Source of the DNA: Kibdelosporangium persicum
GTDB taxonomy: Bacteria; Actinomycetota; Actinomycetes; Mycobacteriales; Pseudonocardiaceae
Direction: 5' to 3'
Assembly: GCF_013280595.1 (NCBI RefSeq)
Contig: NZ_JAAATY010000015.1
Location: 62,001 to 126,000, forward strand
Length of the DNA stretch: 64,000 nt
A program made the position numbers and the translations under genes. Positions 24,802 through 32,640 of the stretch are shown here, in pieces. The notes under the pieces were generated by a model. That model saw only the letters and a program-made list of their open reading frames with translations. It searched no databases and was not told where the DNA came from. The stretch's first letter is position 1. The number at the start of each line of letters is the position of its first letter.

Positions 24802-26225
24802 TGGTCGATTTGCCGGGCATGCTCGCGCAACGCAGGCCGCGGATCGTGGTGCTCGGCGACGTCATGGTCGACGGCTGGACGACCGGGCGTTGCGACCGGT
24901 TGTGCCGCGAGGCGCCCGCGCCCGTCGTCGACGTCACCGCGGATTCGACCGCCCCCGGCGGTGCCGGCAACACGGCCGCCAACCTCGCCGCGCTCGGCGC
25001 CGAAACGGTGATGGTGTCGGCCCTGGGCGACGACCAGACCGGGCAAGCGCTGCTGGAATCGTTGCGCGACGCCGGTGTGCACACCGATCACGTCCTCCCG
25101 GTCGTCGGCCGGGTGACCACGACCAAACGCCGGATCATCGCGTCGGATCAGGTGATGTTGCGCCTGGACGAGGGCGACCGCAGCCCGTTGCCGCCGGACA
25201 TGGACGAGCGCTTGGCCACCGAACTCCGCCGGGCGCTGCATGGGTGTGACGCGGTACTGGTCGGTGACTACGGCACGGGCGTCATCGGACCAGCCGTGAA
25301 GCAGGTCCTCCGGCAGGCCCGGCGGGAGATCCCGCTCCTGGCCGTCGACGCGCACGACCTGGAGGCCTGGCGCGAACTGCGGCCGTCCGTGGTCACCCCG
25401 AACGCGGCCGAGGCCACCGCCCTGCTGGGCCACAAACCGGACTCGTTCGAGTCGTACGGCGAGCAACTGCGTTCGAAGACCGGAGCCGCGGCGGTCGTTG
25501 TCACGCTGGACCGCGAGGGAACGGTTCTGCTGGCACCCGGCGTGCCCCCGCACCGGACTTCGGCTGACCCGGCGCCGGACAACCACGCCACGGGCGCGGG
25601 GGACACGTTCGTCGCGGCGCTGACGATGGCCGCCGCGTGCGATGTCCCGCTCACCACGGCGGTCTCGCTGGCCCAGGCGGCGGCCGACGTTGTCGTGCAC
25701 CGGCCGGGCACCTCCGTGTGCGGCCAGGCCGAGCTGGTCGAACGACTCGGCAGGCACGAGAGTCCCAGCGCGCACGAGGCACTGGCCAGGATCGTGGCCG
25801 AACACCGCACGGCCGGCCGCCGGATCGTGTTCACCAACGGGTGTTTCGACGTGCTGCACCGCGGGCATGTCTCCTACCTGGAGCAGGCCAAGCGGCTGGG
25901 CGACATCCTGATCGTGGCGATCAACGACGACGCGAGCGTACGGCGGCTGAAAGGCCCTGAGCGGCCGGTGAACACCGCCGCCGACCGGGCCGCGGTGCTC
26001 GCCGGACTGTCCTGTGTGGACTACGTGACGCAGTTCGCCGACGACACCCCGGCCGCGCTCATCCGGCTGCTGCGGCCGGACGTCTACGCCAAGGGCGGCG
26101 ACTACAGCGAGAACATGCTCCCGGAGACGCCGATCGTCCAGGCCTACGGCGGCGAGGTGCGGATTCTCGACTACATCGCCGACCACTCCACCTCGGCCGT
26201 GATCGACCGGATCCGGTCAGCCTGA
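24792..26225 (+). CDS. hldE: Bifunctional heptose-7-phosphate kinase / heptose-1-phosphate adenylyltransferase
   Basis: A 477-residue fusion. The ribokinase-like domain (about 15-315) has VVLGDVMVDGW, APGGAGNTAANLAALGA and ATGAGDTF (266-273). The nucleotidyltransferase domain (about 340-477) has FTNGCFDVLHRGHV with HxGH at 356-359, and KGGDYSENMLPE. Together they phosphorylate heptose 7-phosphate at C1 and, after gmhB, form the nucleotide sugar. Start ATG 24792 has AGGGGA 6 nt upstream; ATG 24801 (TGATG overlap) is an alternative. Adenylyl versus other nucleotidyl specificity is by homology only. No hldD epimerase is in the window. Confidence 0.93.
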   Translation: MALMVDLPGMLAQRRPRIVVLGDVMVDGWTTGRCDRLCREAPAPVVDVTADSTAPGGAGNTAANLAALGAETVMVSALGDDQTGQALLESLRDAGVHTDHVLPVVGRVTTTKRRIIASDQVMLRLDEGDRSPLPPDMDERLATELRRALHGCDAVLVGDYGTGVIGPAVKQVLRQARREIPLLAVDAHDLEAWRELRPSVVTPNAAEATALLGHKPDSFESYGEQLRSKTGAAAVVVTLDREGTVLLAPGVPPHRTSADPAPDNHATGAGDTFVAALTMAAACDVPLTTAVSLAQAAADVVVHRPGTSVCGQAELVERLGRHESPSAHEALARIVAEHRTAGRRIVFTNGCFDVLHRGHVSYLEQAKRLGDILIVAINDDASVRRLKGPERPVNTAADRAAVLAGLSCVDYVTQFADDTPAALIRLLRPDVYAKGGDYSENMLPETPIVQAYGGEVRILDYIADHSTSAVIDRIRSA

Positions 26226-26240
26226 GCAAGGAGGTGCCTT

Positions 26241-26834
26241 GTGCGCGCGGTCGTGTTGAACTGCACGCTGAAGAAGTCCCCGGCCCAGTCCAACACCGAG
26301 CTGCTGGCCCAGCCGGTCGCCGCGGGACTGCGGGACAAGGGCGTGGCGGTCGAGACGCATCGGGTCGTCGACTACGACGTCCCGCCCGGCGTCGAGACCG
26401 ACATGGGCGAGGGCGACCAGTGGCCCCGGTTGCACGAGGCGCTGCTGAACAGTGAGATCCTGGTGATCGCGTCGCCGACCTGGGTCGGTCACCCGTCCTC
26501 GGTCGCCCAGCGGGTGCTGGAACGGATGGACGCCATGATCTCCGAGACCGACGACCAAGGCACTCCGGTGGCGTACAGCAAGGTCGCGGGCGTGGTCGTG
26601 ACCGGCAACGAGGACGGCGCCCACCACGTGATCACCGAGATCGCCGGCGCGCTTGGCGACATCGGCTACACGATTCCCGGGCAGGCATGGACCTACTGGA
26701 ACATGGGACCGGGACCTGGCCCGAGCTACACCGACACCGAGCACGGCCATGAGTGGTCGCACAAGACCGCGCAGACCATGGCGAACAACCTCTTCGCGGT
26801 GGCGAGCGCGTTGCAGCAGAACCCGATCAGCTGA
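26241..26834 (+). CDS. Flavodoxin-fold NAD(P)H-dependent FMN reductase-like protein
   Basis: A 197-residue flavodoxin-like protein. The N-terminal VLNCTLKKSPAQSNTELL is the phosphate-binding loop for FMN, ASPTWVGHPSSVAQRVLERM is the second flavin loop, and VVVTGNEDGAHHVI the third, as in the NADPH-dependent FMN reductase family. GTG 26241 follows an excellent AAGGAGGT site. It lies 15 bp after hldE, so may be cotranscribed, but its function looks general redox rather than heptose-related. A strong hairpin follows. Confidence 0.88.
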   Translation: MRAVVLNCTLKKSPAQSNTELLAQPVAAGLRDKGVAVETHRVVDYDVPPGVETDMGEGDQWPRLHEALLNSEILVIASPTWVGHPSSVAQRVLERMDAMISETDDQGTPVAYSKVAGVVVTGNEDGAHHVITEIAGALGDIGYTIPGQAWTYWNMGPGPGPSYTDTEHGHEWSHKTAQTMANNLFAVASALQQNPIS

Positions 26835-26838
26835 CGCG

Positions 26839-26883
26839 GACGGGGTCGGAGCAGGTCCTCCCAGGACCTACTCCGACCCCGTC
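26839..26883. terminator. Bidirectional terminator hairpin
   Basis: Arms 26839-26859 and 26863-26883 pair with one mismatch over 21 positions (outer part GACGGGGTCGGAG) around a CCC loop. It lies between the FMN-reductase-like gene (ends 26834) and the convergent PfpI-like gene (ends 26951). Confidence 0.8.
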
Positions 26884-26950
26884 TCGATCACGTGCAACCA
26901 GCCGGAACTGACGGCGAGCCCCACCGGCCCGCCTGGGGCTGATGCTGTGG

Positions 26951-27514
26951 TCACGCTGTGACGTGCTGTCGCCCTTCCGCGAACTGGGTGACGATCGCCT
27001 TGCAGAACGCCGGCAGGTCGTCCGGGTTGCGGCTGGAGGTGATGTTGCCGTCGACCACGACCTCCTGGTCGACCACACGGCCACCGGCGTTGCGGATGTC
27101 GGCGCGGACGCTGGGCCAGGACGTGAGCGTCCGGCCGCGGACCACGTCCGCCTCGACCAGGGTCCACGGCCCGTGGCAGATCACCCCGACCGGCTTGCCG
27201 GACTCCACGAACGACCGCACGAACGCGACCGCGGCCGAGTCCATCCGCAACTTGTCCGGATTCGTGGTGCCACCAGGCAGGATGAGCGCGTCGTAGTCGT
27301 CCGCTGACGCTTCGGAGACCTGCCTGTCGACCGGGAACGTGTCCGCCATCTCCACGTCGTGGTTCATCGCCTGGATCGAGCCGTCCTTGATCGAGAGCAG
27401 CTCGGTCGCCGCGCCTTCCCGCCGGACGGCCTCACGCGGCTCGACGAGCTCGACCTGTTCGACGCCGTCGGTCGCGAGGATCGCGACCCGGCGACCACTC
27501 AATGCATTGGTCAT
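26951..27514 (-). CDS. DJ-1/PfpI-family protein (type 1 glutamine amidotransferase-like)
   Basis: This 187-residue protein has the DJ-1/PfpI fold. The nucleophile elbow is GVICHGPW with Cys113 followed by His114, and an acidic residue in DGVEQVEL (Glu19) is positioned to activate the Cys. ALILPGGTTNPDKLR is the usual glycine-rich loop. Members are called intracellular proteases, glyoxalases III or deglycases; none of these activities can be chosen by sequence. The gene is divergent from the DUF6292 gene across a 72-bp gap. Confidence 0.9.
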   Translation of the reverse strand: MTNALSGRRVAILATDGVEQVELVEPREAVRREGAATELLSIKDGSIQAMNHDVEMADTFPVDRQVSEASADDYDALILPGGTTNPDKLRMDSAAVAFVRSFVESGKPVGVICHGPWTLVEADVVRGRTLTSWPSVRADIRNAGGRVVDQEVVVDGNITSSRNPDDLPAFCKAIVTQFAEGRQHVTA

Positions 27515-27586
27515 GACACCCGGCTACCCGCACATACGTGACGTAACACAGGTTTGGCGGAGTGCGGAAATGTTCATCCTGTAGCC

Positions 27587-27952
27587 GTGATCGATGAGCT
27601 CAGGGACTATCTCACCGCGGTGACCGCACACCTCGGTGTCGGACTGGAGTCGTGCTGCTGGGGCTCGGACGCGCCGGCATGGGCATATGTGGCGTTGGAC
27701 TGGCGCTTATCCGGCCGGGACGTCGCACTGGTCTGGGACGCCGAATCCGGCTGGTCGATCGCGACGGAACCGGATATCGGCCGCGACCTGGACGTGGTGG
27801 CCAGACTCGACGGCGAGGTGACACCCGAACCCGCAGCGGTGGCCGACTTCGTCGCCACACTGCGGTCGGCAGTGCGTCAGCCACCCTCCGCCGGCAGCGC
27901 CGTACCGACCACAGTGTCACCCGTGACGGTGTCGACGACGACCGCCGCATGA
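27587..27952 (+). CDS. DUF6292-family protein
   Basis: A 121-residue acidic protein with the pattern typical of DUF6292 proteins of Pseudonocardiales: LRDYLTAVTAHLGVGLES, then AYVALDWRLSGRDVALVWDAESGWSIA and a closing LDGEVTPEPAAVADFVATL. Function unknown. GTG 27587 begins at the conserved part with no clear ribosome site, so a leaderless or weak start is possible; GTG/ATG codons upstream at 27554 extend it by 11 unconserved residues. A low-complexity Ser/Thr/Val tail follows residue 105. Confidence 0.85.
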   Translation: MIDELRDYLTAVTAHLGVGLESCCWGSDAPAWAYVALDWRLSGRDVALVWDAESGWSIATEPDIGRDLDVVARLDGEVTPEPAAVADFVATLRSAVRQPPSAGSAVPTTVSPVTVSTTTAA

Positions 27953-27998
27953 GTTAGTTTCCTCCCCCAACACCAACCCCCTGTAGGCCTGGCCCGCA

Positions 27999-28538
27999 TC
28001 ACTTGCCGAGGGCCTTCTTCACTTCCTCGATCAGCCGCGCACCGGGATCGAGTAACAGGCCCGCCGCGGGCGCGTCCGGTGCGGCCGGATGCGGCGCCCG
28101 CGGCGCGATCTCGTTGGCGGCCAGTACCTTTTCGCCCAGCTCTGTACGTTCCCGCTCGGTCAGTGACGTCCCCAGCGCCGGCAGCACACGGGACTCCACC
28201 TCACCGATGTGCCTGCGCACACCGGTGATCAGTTTGTTCACCAGCAGTTCGAAGTCCGGATCGGCGGGCGACCTGTTCTCCAGTTCGGACATCGTGCGCT
28301 CGGCCTCGGCGAGGGTGCCGTCACCGTCCGCGCCGATCGCCTGGTACAGGTACCTGTGTTCGACCACGGTGTGCCGGACGACTTCGGTGATCAGGTGATC
28401 GGCCAGCTGCCGCCGGTGTTCCGGTGTGGTGACCGAGGTTTCCAGCTCGTAGCACACGCTTTCCAGTGTCTGGTGGTCCTGCGTGAGCACGTCGGCCAAG
28501 TCCGTGTTGCGTCGCGTGGCGGTCATGATTTTGTGCAT
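27999..28538 (-). CDS. Hemerythrin (HHE) domain protein
   Basis: A 179-residue protein with a four-helix hemerythrin-like domain: DVLTQDHQTLESVCYELE, VVRHTVVEHRYLYQAI and GVRRHIGEVESRVLPAL contain the repeated H...HxxxE/HExE residues that bind a di-iron centre. The C-terminal 45 residues are an Ala/Pro linker and a short helix. Such proteins bind oxygen, nitric oxide or store iron in stress responses. ATG 28538 follows AGGTGG; ATG 28526 is possible. It is divergent from the F420-dependent enzyme. Confidence 0.87.
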   Translation of the reverse strand: MHKIMTATRRNTDLADVLTQDHQTLESVCYELETSVTTPEHRRQLADHLITEVVRHTVVEHRYLYQAIGADGDGTLAEAERTMSELENRSPADPDFELLVNKLITGVRRHIGEVESRVLPALGTSLTERERTELGEKVLAANEIAPRAPHPAAPDAPAAGLLLDPGARLIEEVKKALGK

Positions 28539-28609
28539 ACCCGGCCACCTGGCCCGATAACCGTGAACAGAAGTGGATTGCGGGCAAACCGGCCGGGTAC
28601 ACGACAGGC

Positions 28610-29605
28610 ATGGTCAGCATCGGATACTTCCTCTCCAGCGAGGAGTTCGGGCCGCGTGAGCTGGTCAGGCAGGCCAGAACGGCCCAGCAGGCCGGTTTCG
28701 AGCGGCTGTGGATCTCCGACCACTTCCACCCGTGGAACGGCGAGCAGGGCCAGAGCCCGTTCGTCTGGTCGGTGATCGGCGCGCTGGCCGAGGCCACCGA
28801 TCTGCCCTTGGCGACCGCGGTCACCTGCCCGACCGTGCGGATGCACCCGGTGATCGTCGCGCAGGCGTCGGCGACCGCGGCCGTGCAGCACGAGGGCAGG
28901 TTCACGCTCGGCGTCGGCAGCGGGGAAGCGCTGAACGAGCACATCCTCGGCGACCGCTGGCCCGCGGCGCCGGTCCGGCTGGCCATGCTGGAAGAAGCCG
29001 TCGAGGTGATCCGAGCCCTGCACACCGGCGAGGAAGTGACCCATTACGGCAAGTACTACACGGTGGAGAACGCCAGGATCTACACCGTGCCCCCGGAACC
29101 GGTGCCGATCTACGTCTCCGGGTTCGGGCCGAAGGCCATCGAGCTGGCGGGCCGCATCGGTGACGGCTACTCGTCGGTGATGCCGGACTCGTCGATGGTC
29201 CGTAAGTTCCGCGAGTCGGGCGGTGGCACCAAGACCGTCCAGGGTGGTTTCAAGGTGTGTTACGCGTCCACGGTCGAGCAAGGCGTACGCACGGCGCACC
29301 GGCTGTGGCCGAACGAGGGACTGCCCGGCGAACTGGCCCAGGTCCTGCCGACGCCACGGCATTTCGAGCAGGCGTCCACTTTGGTGACCGAGGAGACGAT
29401 CGCGCGGAGCGTCCCGTGCGGCCCCGATCCGGAACCGTACATCGAGCGCGTCCAGTCCTTTGTGGATGCGGGATTCGACCAGGTGCACATTCAGCAGATC
29501 GGCCCGGGACACGACGAGTTCCTCGAGTTCTGGGCCACCGAGATCCGGCCCGCGCTGCGCACGGGCGTGCCGGCCCGAGGGTTTGGGGTGAACCACAACC
29601 GATGA
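28610..29605 (+). CDS. F420-dependent LLM-class oxidoreductase (G6PDH/TIGR03557-like)
   Basis: A 331-residue luciferase-like monooxygenase-fold protein related to F420-dependent glucose-6-phosphate dehydrogenase: GYFLSSEEFGPRELV at the N-terminus, LWISDHFHPW (catalytic His region), ATAVTCPTVRMHPVIVAQASATAA, LGVGSGEALNEHILG and PIYVSGFGPKAIELAGR. It would use deazaflavin F420, which suits the host group. Several relatives act on sugars, alcohols or nitro compounds; the substrate is unknown. The downstream unknown gene begins in its stop codon (ATGA). Confidence 0.88.
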   Translation: MVSIGYFLSSEEFGPRELVRQARTAQQAGFERLWISDHFHPWNGEQGQSPFVWSVIGALAEATDLPLATAVTCPTVRMHPVIVAQASATAAVQHEGRFTLGVGSGEALNEHILGDRWPAAPVRLAMLEEAVEVIRALHTGEEVTHYGKYYTVENARIYTVPPEPVPIYVSGFGPKAIELAGRIGDGYSSVMPDSSMVRKFRESGGGTKTVQGGFKVCYASTVEQGVRTAHRLWPNEGLPGELAQVLPTPRHFEQASTLVTEETIARSVPCGPDPEPYIERVQSFVDAGFDQVHIQQIGPGHDEFLEFWATEIRPALRTGVPARGFGVNHNR

Positions 29606-30114
29606 GTGAGCACAATGCGCGGTTGCAGGCCAGGAGGCTGGTCGGCGTGATGCGCGCGGGTGACGACGAGAGCCTGGTGCTGGAGATGGCCCGGCTGACC
29701 GCCGATCGCGCGAACGGTGGCCGCGAGTCGCATCTGATCGTCGGCGAGCTGATCGTCGCGCTGGCACAGATGATGCTGACCGCGGCGGGCCCGGCCGAGG
29801 ACGGCGACCGCGCCTACGGGCTCGAACTGACCGGAGACGACGACAACCAACTCGACATCGACCAGACCAGCCCGCCGATCCGGGCGGCCGTGCGCGCGTT
29901 GCTGGCGCAGCTCAACGACCACGCCGACGAGGCACAGTTCCAGGTGGATCTCGCGCTGTGCGAGGACAACTTCAAGGTGACCATCGAGGTGATGGCGCAC
30001 GTTCTGCTGTGGACGATCGGGATGATCGACTGGTGCGACGAGCACGGCGTCGCCAGGCCGCTGTGGCTGGGCGACCTGGCGTCGGCACGCCGGGGCGGGC
30101 CGTCGGGGGGATGA
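29602..30114 (+). CDS. Hypothetical protein coupled to the F420 enzyme gene
   Basis: A 170-residue protein starting at ATG 29602 within the stop of the F420-dependent gene. It is mostly helical and acidic, with VGELIVALAQMMLTAAG and VTIEVMAHVLLWTIGMIDWCDEHG as amphipathic or hydrophobic helices but no clear membrane span. I do not recognise the family. Coupling implies it is made with the oxidoreductase, perhaps as a partner or unrelated cotranscript. It ends 11 bp from the convergent STAS gene. Confidence 0.75.
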   Translation: MSEHNARLQARRLVGVMRAGDDESLVLEMARLTADRANGGRESHLIVGELIVALAQMMLTAAGPAEDGDRAYGLELTGDDDNQLDIDQTSPPIRAAVRALLAQLNDHADEAQFQVDLALCEDNFKVTIEVMAHVLLWTIGMIDWCDEHGVARPLWLGDLASARRGGPSGG

Positions 30115-30125
30115 CGGCCAGCCGG

Positions 30126-30524
30126 TCAGCCTGTCACGGCGTCCAGTGCCGCCGGAACGGTGTCGAAGATCGGCAGGATGGTCAGCAGACCGGTGATCTC
30201 GAGTGGGCGGGTGACCGTCTGCCGTGCGGCGACCACGGCCCACTTGAGGTTCTGGTCCTCCATCTGCTGGCGTAGGTCCACCAGCACCGCCAGGCCGGCC
30301 GAGCTGAGGAAGTCGACGCCGTCCATGTCCATGACGAACTTCTGCCGTTGGGCGACCTGTTCCTGAACCGCCTGTTGGAGCACCGGGGCCGTTGCCAGGT
30401 CCACGTCGCCGAGCACGCGCAGGAGGGGAATGCCGCGGGGGTGTGGCTGGACGTCAACAGTCAGCAGCTTGCTCGCGGACGCGGCCTCGCTGCCGTTGCC
30501 GTTGTGTCGGTGTGCAGTGCTCAC
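30126..30524 (-). CDS. STAS-domain anti-sigma factor antagonist
   Basis: A 132-residue protein: a 20-residue His/Asn/Ser-rich leader, then a STAS domain with LRVLGDVDLATAPVLQ and the phosphoacceptor loop MDGVDFLSSAGLAVLVDL, where Ser75 aligns with the phosphorylated serine of SpoIIAA. It is a second antagonist besides the one at 15057, here without an adjacent ATPase gene. GTG 30524 start. It probably titrates an anti-sigma kinase encoded elsewhere. Confidence 0.88.
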   Translation of the reverse strand: MSTAHRHNGNGSEAASASKLLTVDVQPHPRGIPLLRVLGDVDLATAPVLQQAVQEQVAQRQKFVMDMDGVDFLSSAGLAVLVDLRQQMEDQNLKWAVVAARQTVTRPLEITGLLTILPIFDTVPAALDAVTG

Positions 30525-30730
30525 GGCAATCCTTCCGGTTGTGAAACACGTCAGCGCGGCTGTGTTTTCAACCGTGGTGATGCTCCAACCGTACGGAGCT
30601 CACTACTTCGGCACAACCTGGTGAGAAAAGTGGTTAGAAGAGGTCGCGAGTGGGTAACCATAGGCCCGCGTCGCTCGTTTGTGCAGGTCAACCGCGATTG
30701 TGGAGACGAAGTCGAGGGTACCCGATCGGG

Positions 30731-31309
30731 GTGAGTGATGCCGAGGAATCAGACCAGGAGCGCTTAGCGAGAAATCTCGCCGAGCTGCTGCAGGAGTTGC
30801 GTGTCGCACAGGCCGGAGTGCAGATCCTCTTCGGTTTCCTGTTGTCGATCGCTTTCACCCAGCGCTACGCGGAAGCGGACGACTACATCAGGACGACGCA
30901 TTTCGTCACCGTGTTGTTCGCTACCGCGGCCACCGCGTTGCTGACCGCGCCGGCGTCCTGGCACCGGATCCTGTTCCGGCACGGACGCCGCGAGCACATC
31001 ATCAGCGTGGCCAACAAGCTCGCCGTGAGCGGGCTGGTGTGTCTCGCTTTCGCGGTCACCGGCACCGTCCTGCTGATCGGCGAGATCGTGTTCGGTGGGT
31101 GGCCGGCGGTGCTGTTCGCCGTGCTGACCGCGATCGGGTTCAGTCTGTTGTGGCTGATCGTGCCCTGGCGGGAACGGTCCCGCGGTCCCGCCCCGGAACG
31201 CGTGAACGGCAACGATCCCGAGTCGTGCCCGGCGACCCCGGAGTCGTCCTCGTCGGCGCGATCGGCATCAACACGGCCAACACAGTCAACACAGTCGTCT
31301 TCGAAGTGA
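30731..31309 (+). CDS. DUF6328-family membrane protein
   Basis: A 192-residue protein beginning at GTG 30731. ERLARNLAELLQELRVAQAGVQILFGFLLSIAFTQ is the signature of DUF6328 proteins; four hydrophobic helices follow (about 28-50, 60-80, 100-120, 125-145). The last 45 residues are hydrophilic, rich in Ser, Thr, Pro and Gln (RPTQSTQSS). Function is unknown. The preceding 200 bp, divergent from the STAS gene, show no clear promoter. Confidence 0.85.
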   Translation: MSDAEESDQERLARNLAELLQELRVAQAGVQILFGFLLSIAFTQRYAEADDYIRTTHFVTVLFATAATALLTAPASWHRILFRHGRREHIISVANKLAVSGLVCLAFAVTGTVLLIGEIVFGGWPAVLFAVLTAIGFSLLWLIVPWRERSRGPAPERVNGNDPESCPATPESSSSARSASTRPTQSTQSSSK

Positions 31310-31368
31310 CGCCAGCAGTTCGAGCCGTTCCCGGATGGGTAATCCCGGGGGTGGGAAAGGAGTTCGCC

Positions 31369-31896
31369 GTGCCGGAATCGATCGTCGTCCAAGGTCCCCC
31401 AGACGCCCCCGAGACCATCGTCGTGCTCGACCCGTCGGGTGCCGCGAGCCACGGCGAGTTGCCCGCCACGTGGCGTGAACTCACCGATCGGTGGAAAGTG
31501 GTCTGGTGCCGCCTGCCCGCCGACGACGCGGCGTCGCAGCTGGCCGAGTACATGCGGACTGCCAGCGGCACTGTCGACGTTGTGGCGTCGGGAGCGTCGT
31601 CGGTCGCGGCGATGGCACTGGCAGGCAAGCACCACGAGGTGGTCCGGTCGGTTCTGCTGGTCGACCCGGCGTCGGGCGAGGCTCCGGTCGACCCGGCGAC
31701 CGCCAAGACCGCCGACGAGCTGTGGATGCGGCGCGAGGCGTCCCGGGTCGACGCGCTCGCCGAACAGGGTGTCCTGGTCCGCGTGATCGCGCACAGCTTC
31801 GACGGCGACCGTGACCGGCGCGAGCCACCGCTGCCGCTCGGCCATCCCGACGTGGTGAAGGTTCTGCGGGCGCAGCTGGTCAGCCAGTCCTCGTAG
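31369..31896 (+). CDS. Small alpha/beta-hydrolase-like protein, catalytic residues eroded
   Basis: A 175-residue protein from GTG 31369 (GAAAGGAG 7 nt upstream). Its layout (VVLDPSGAASHGELPATWRELTDRWKVVWCRLP then VVASGASSVAAMALAGKH) looks like the core of an alpha/beta hydrolase, but the nucleophile elbow is ASGASS rather than GxSxG and no clear catalytic His is seen, so it may be a binding protein. Its 3' end overlaps the convergent DUF2306 gene by 17 bp. Confidence 0.7.
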   Translation: MPESIVVQGPPDAPETIVVLDPSGAASHGELPATWRELTDRWKVVWCRLPADDAASQLAEYMRTASGTVDVVASGASSVAAMALAGKHHEVVRSVLLVDPASGEAPVDPATAKTADELWMRREASRVDALAEQGVLVRVIAHSFDGDRDRREPPLPLGHPDVVKVLRAQLVSQSS

Positions 31897-32602
31897 CCCT
31901 GGCCTTGCGCTTGGCCACCTCGTCGCGCTGCAGCCACCACTCGGCGATCAGCAGCGGGATCACCCAGCCGAGCCACGTCGTGGTACCGGCGAGTGAGTAG
32001 AACACCAGCTTCTCGTCACCGTGGAACGTGGTGTCCAGCTGCGGCATCAGCCAGATGCCGAACGGGATGCCCCAGATCCGGTTGGTGATGATCGACATGG
32101 TCAGCGCGAAGCTGCGGATCATCCACTTGCGGTGGTCGATGAAGCGGCGTTGCCGTGCGGTCCGGTAGCCGTTGTACGTGAAGACCAGCCACAGCGCCGC
32201 CATCAGCACGTTGCTGGACATCGCCGCCGGGCCGAACGGTGTGATCACGCCGATCACGAAGGCGCTTACGCCCGCGGGCAGCACGCCGCCGAACACGTAG
32301 ACCCGGCCGGCCAGCCGGTGGACGTGCCGGTACCGCGCACGGAACCACGGCCACACCTGCGGGACACTGGTCAGCATGGCGACCGACGCGAACACCACGT
32401 GCGTCACCAGCAAGGGATAGTGCCAGCTGAACTCCGGTTGCTGGACCTGGGACAGTGTGCGGTCGCCCGTCAGGTACCGCGGCAGCGAGAACGCGACGAA
32501 CGCGACGGCGACGAAGCCGAGGGGCACGATCCACGGCTTGCGCCACCACTTCCGGCTGGGCGTGGGGCTGGGGCTGATGGTGTTGTCGAGCAGGTTTGTC
32601 AT
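31880..32602 (-). CDS. DUF2306-family membrane protein
   Basis: A 240-residue membrane protein with about seven hydrophobic segments. The motif FRARYRHVHRLAGRVYVFGGVLPAG is typical of DUF2306, and RRFIDHRKWMIRSFALTMSIITNR contains His and Arg residues conserved in the family, suggesting possible cofactor binding. ATG 32602 has GGGAGGAA upstream. Function unknown. It lies directly downstream of the SARP-type regulator gene (38 bp), so it could be its target or cotranscript. Confidence 0.85.
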   Translation of the reverse strand: MTNLLDNTISPSPTPSRKWWRKPWIVPLGFVAVAFVAFSLPRYLTGDRTLSQVQQPEFSWHYPLLVTHVVFASVAMLTSVPQVWPWFRARYRHVHRLAGRVYVFGGVLPAGVSAFVIGVITPFGPAAMSSNVLMAALWLVFTYNGYRTARQRRFIDHRKWMIRSFALTMSIITNRIWGIPFGIWLMPQLDTTFHGDEKLVFYSLAGTTTWLGWVIPLLIAEWWLQRDEVAKRKARATRTG

Positions 32603-32640
32603 GGCTTGTTCCTCCCGGCCATGACGGTGGCGCACCGCGC

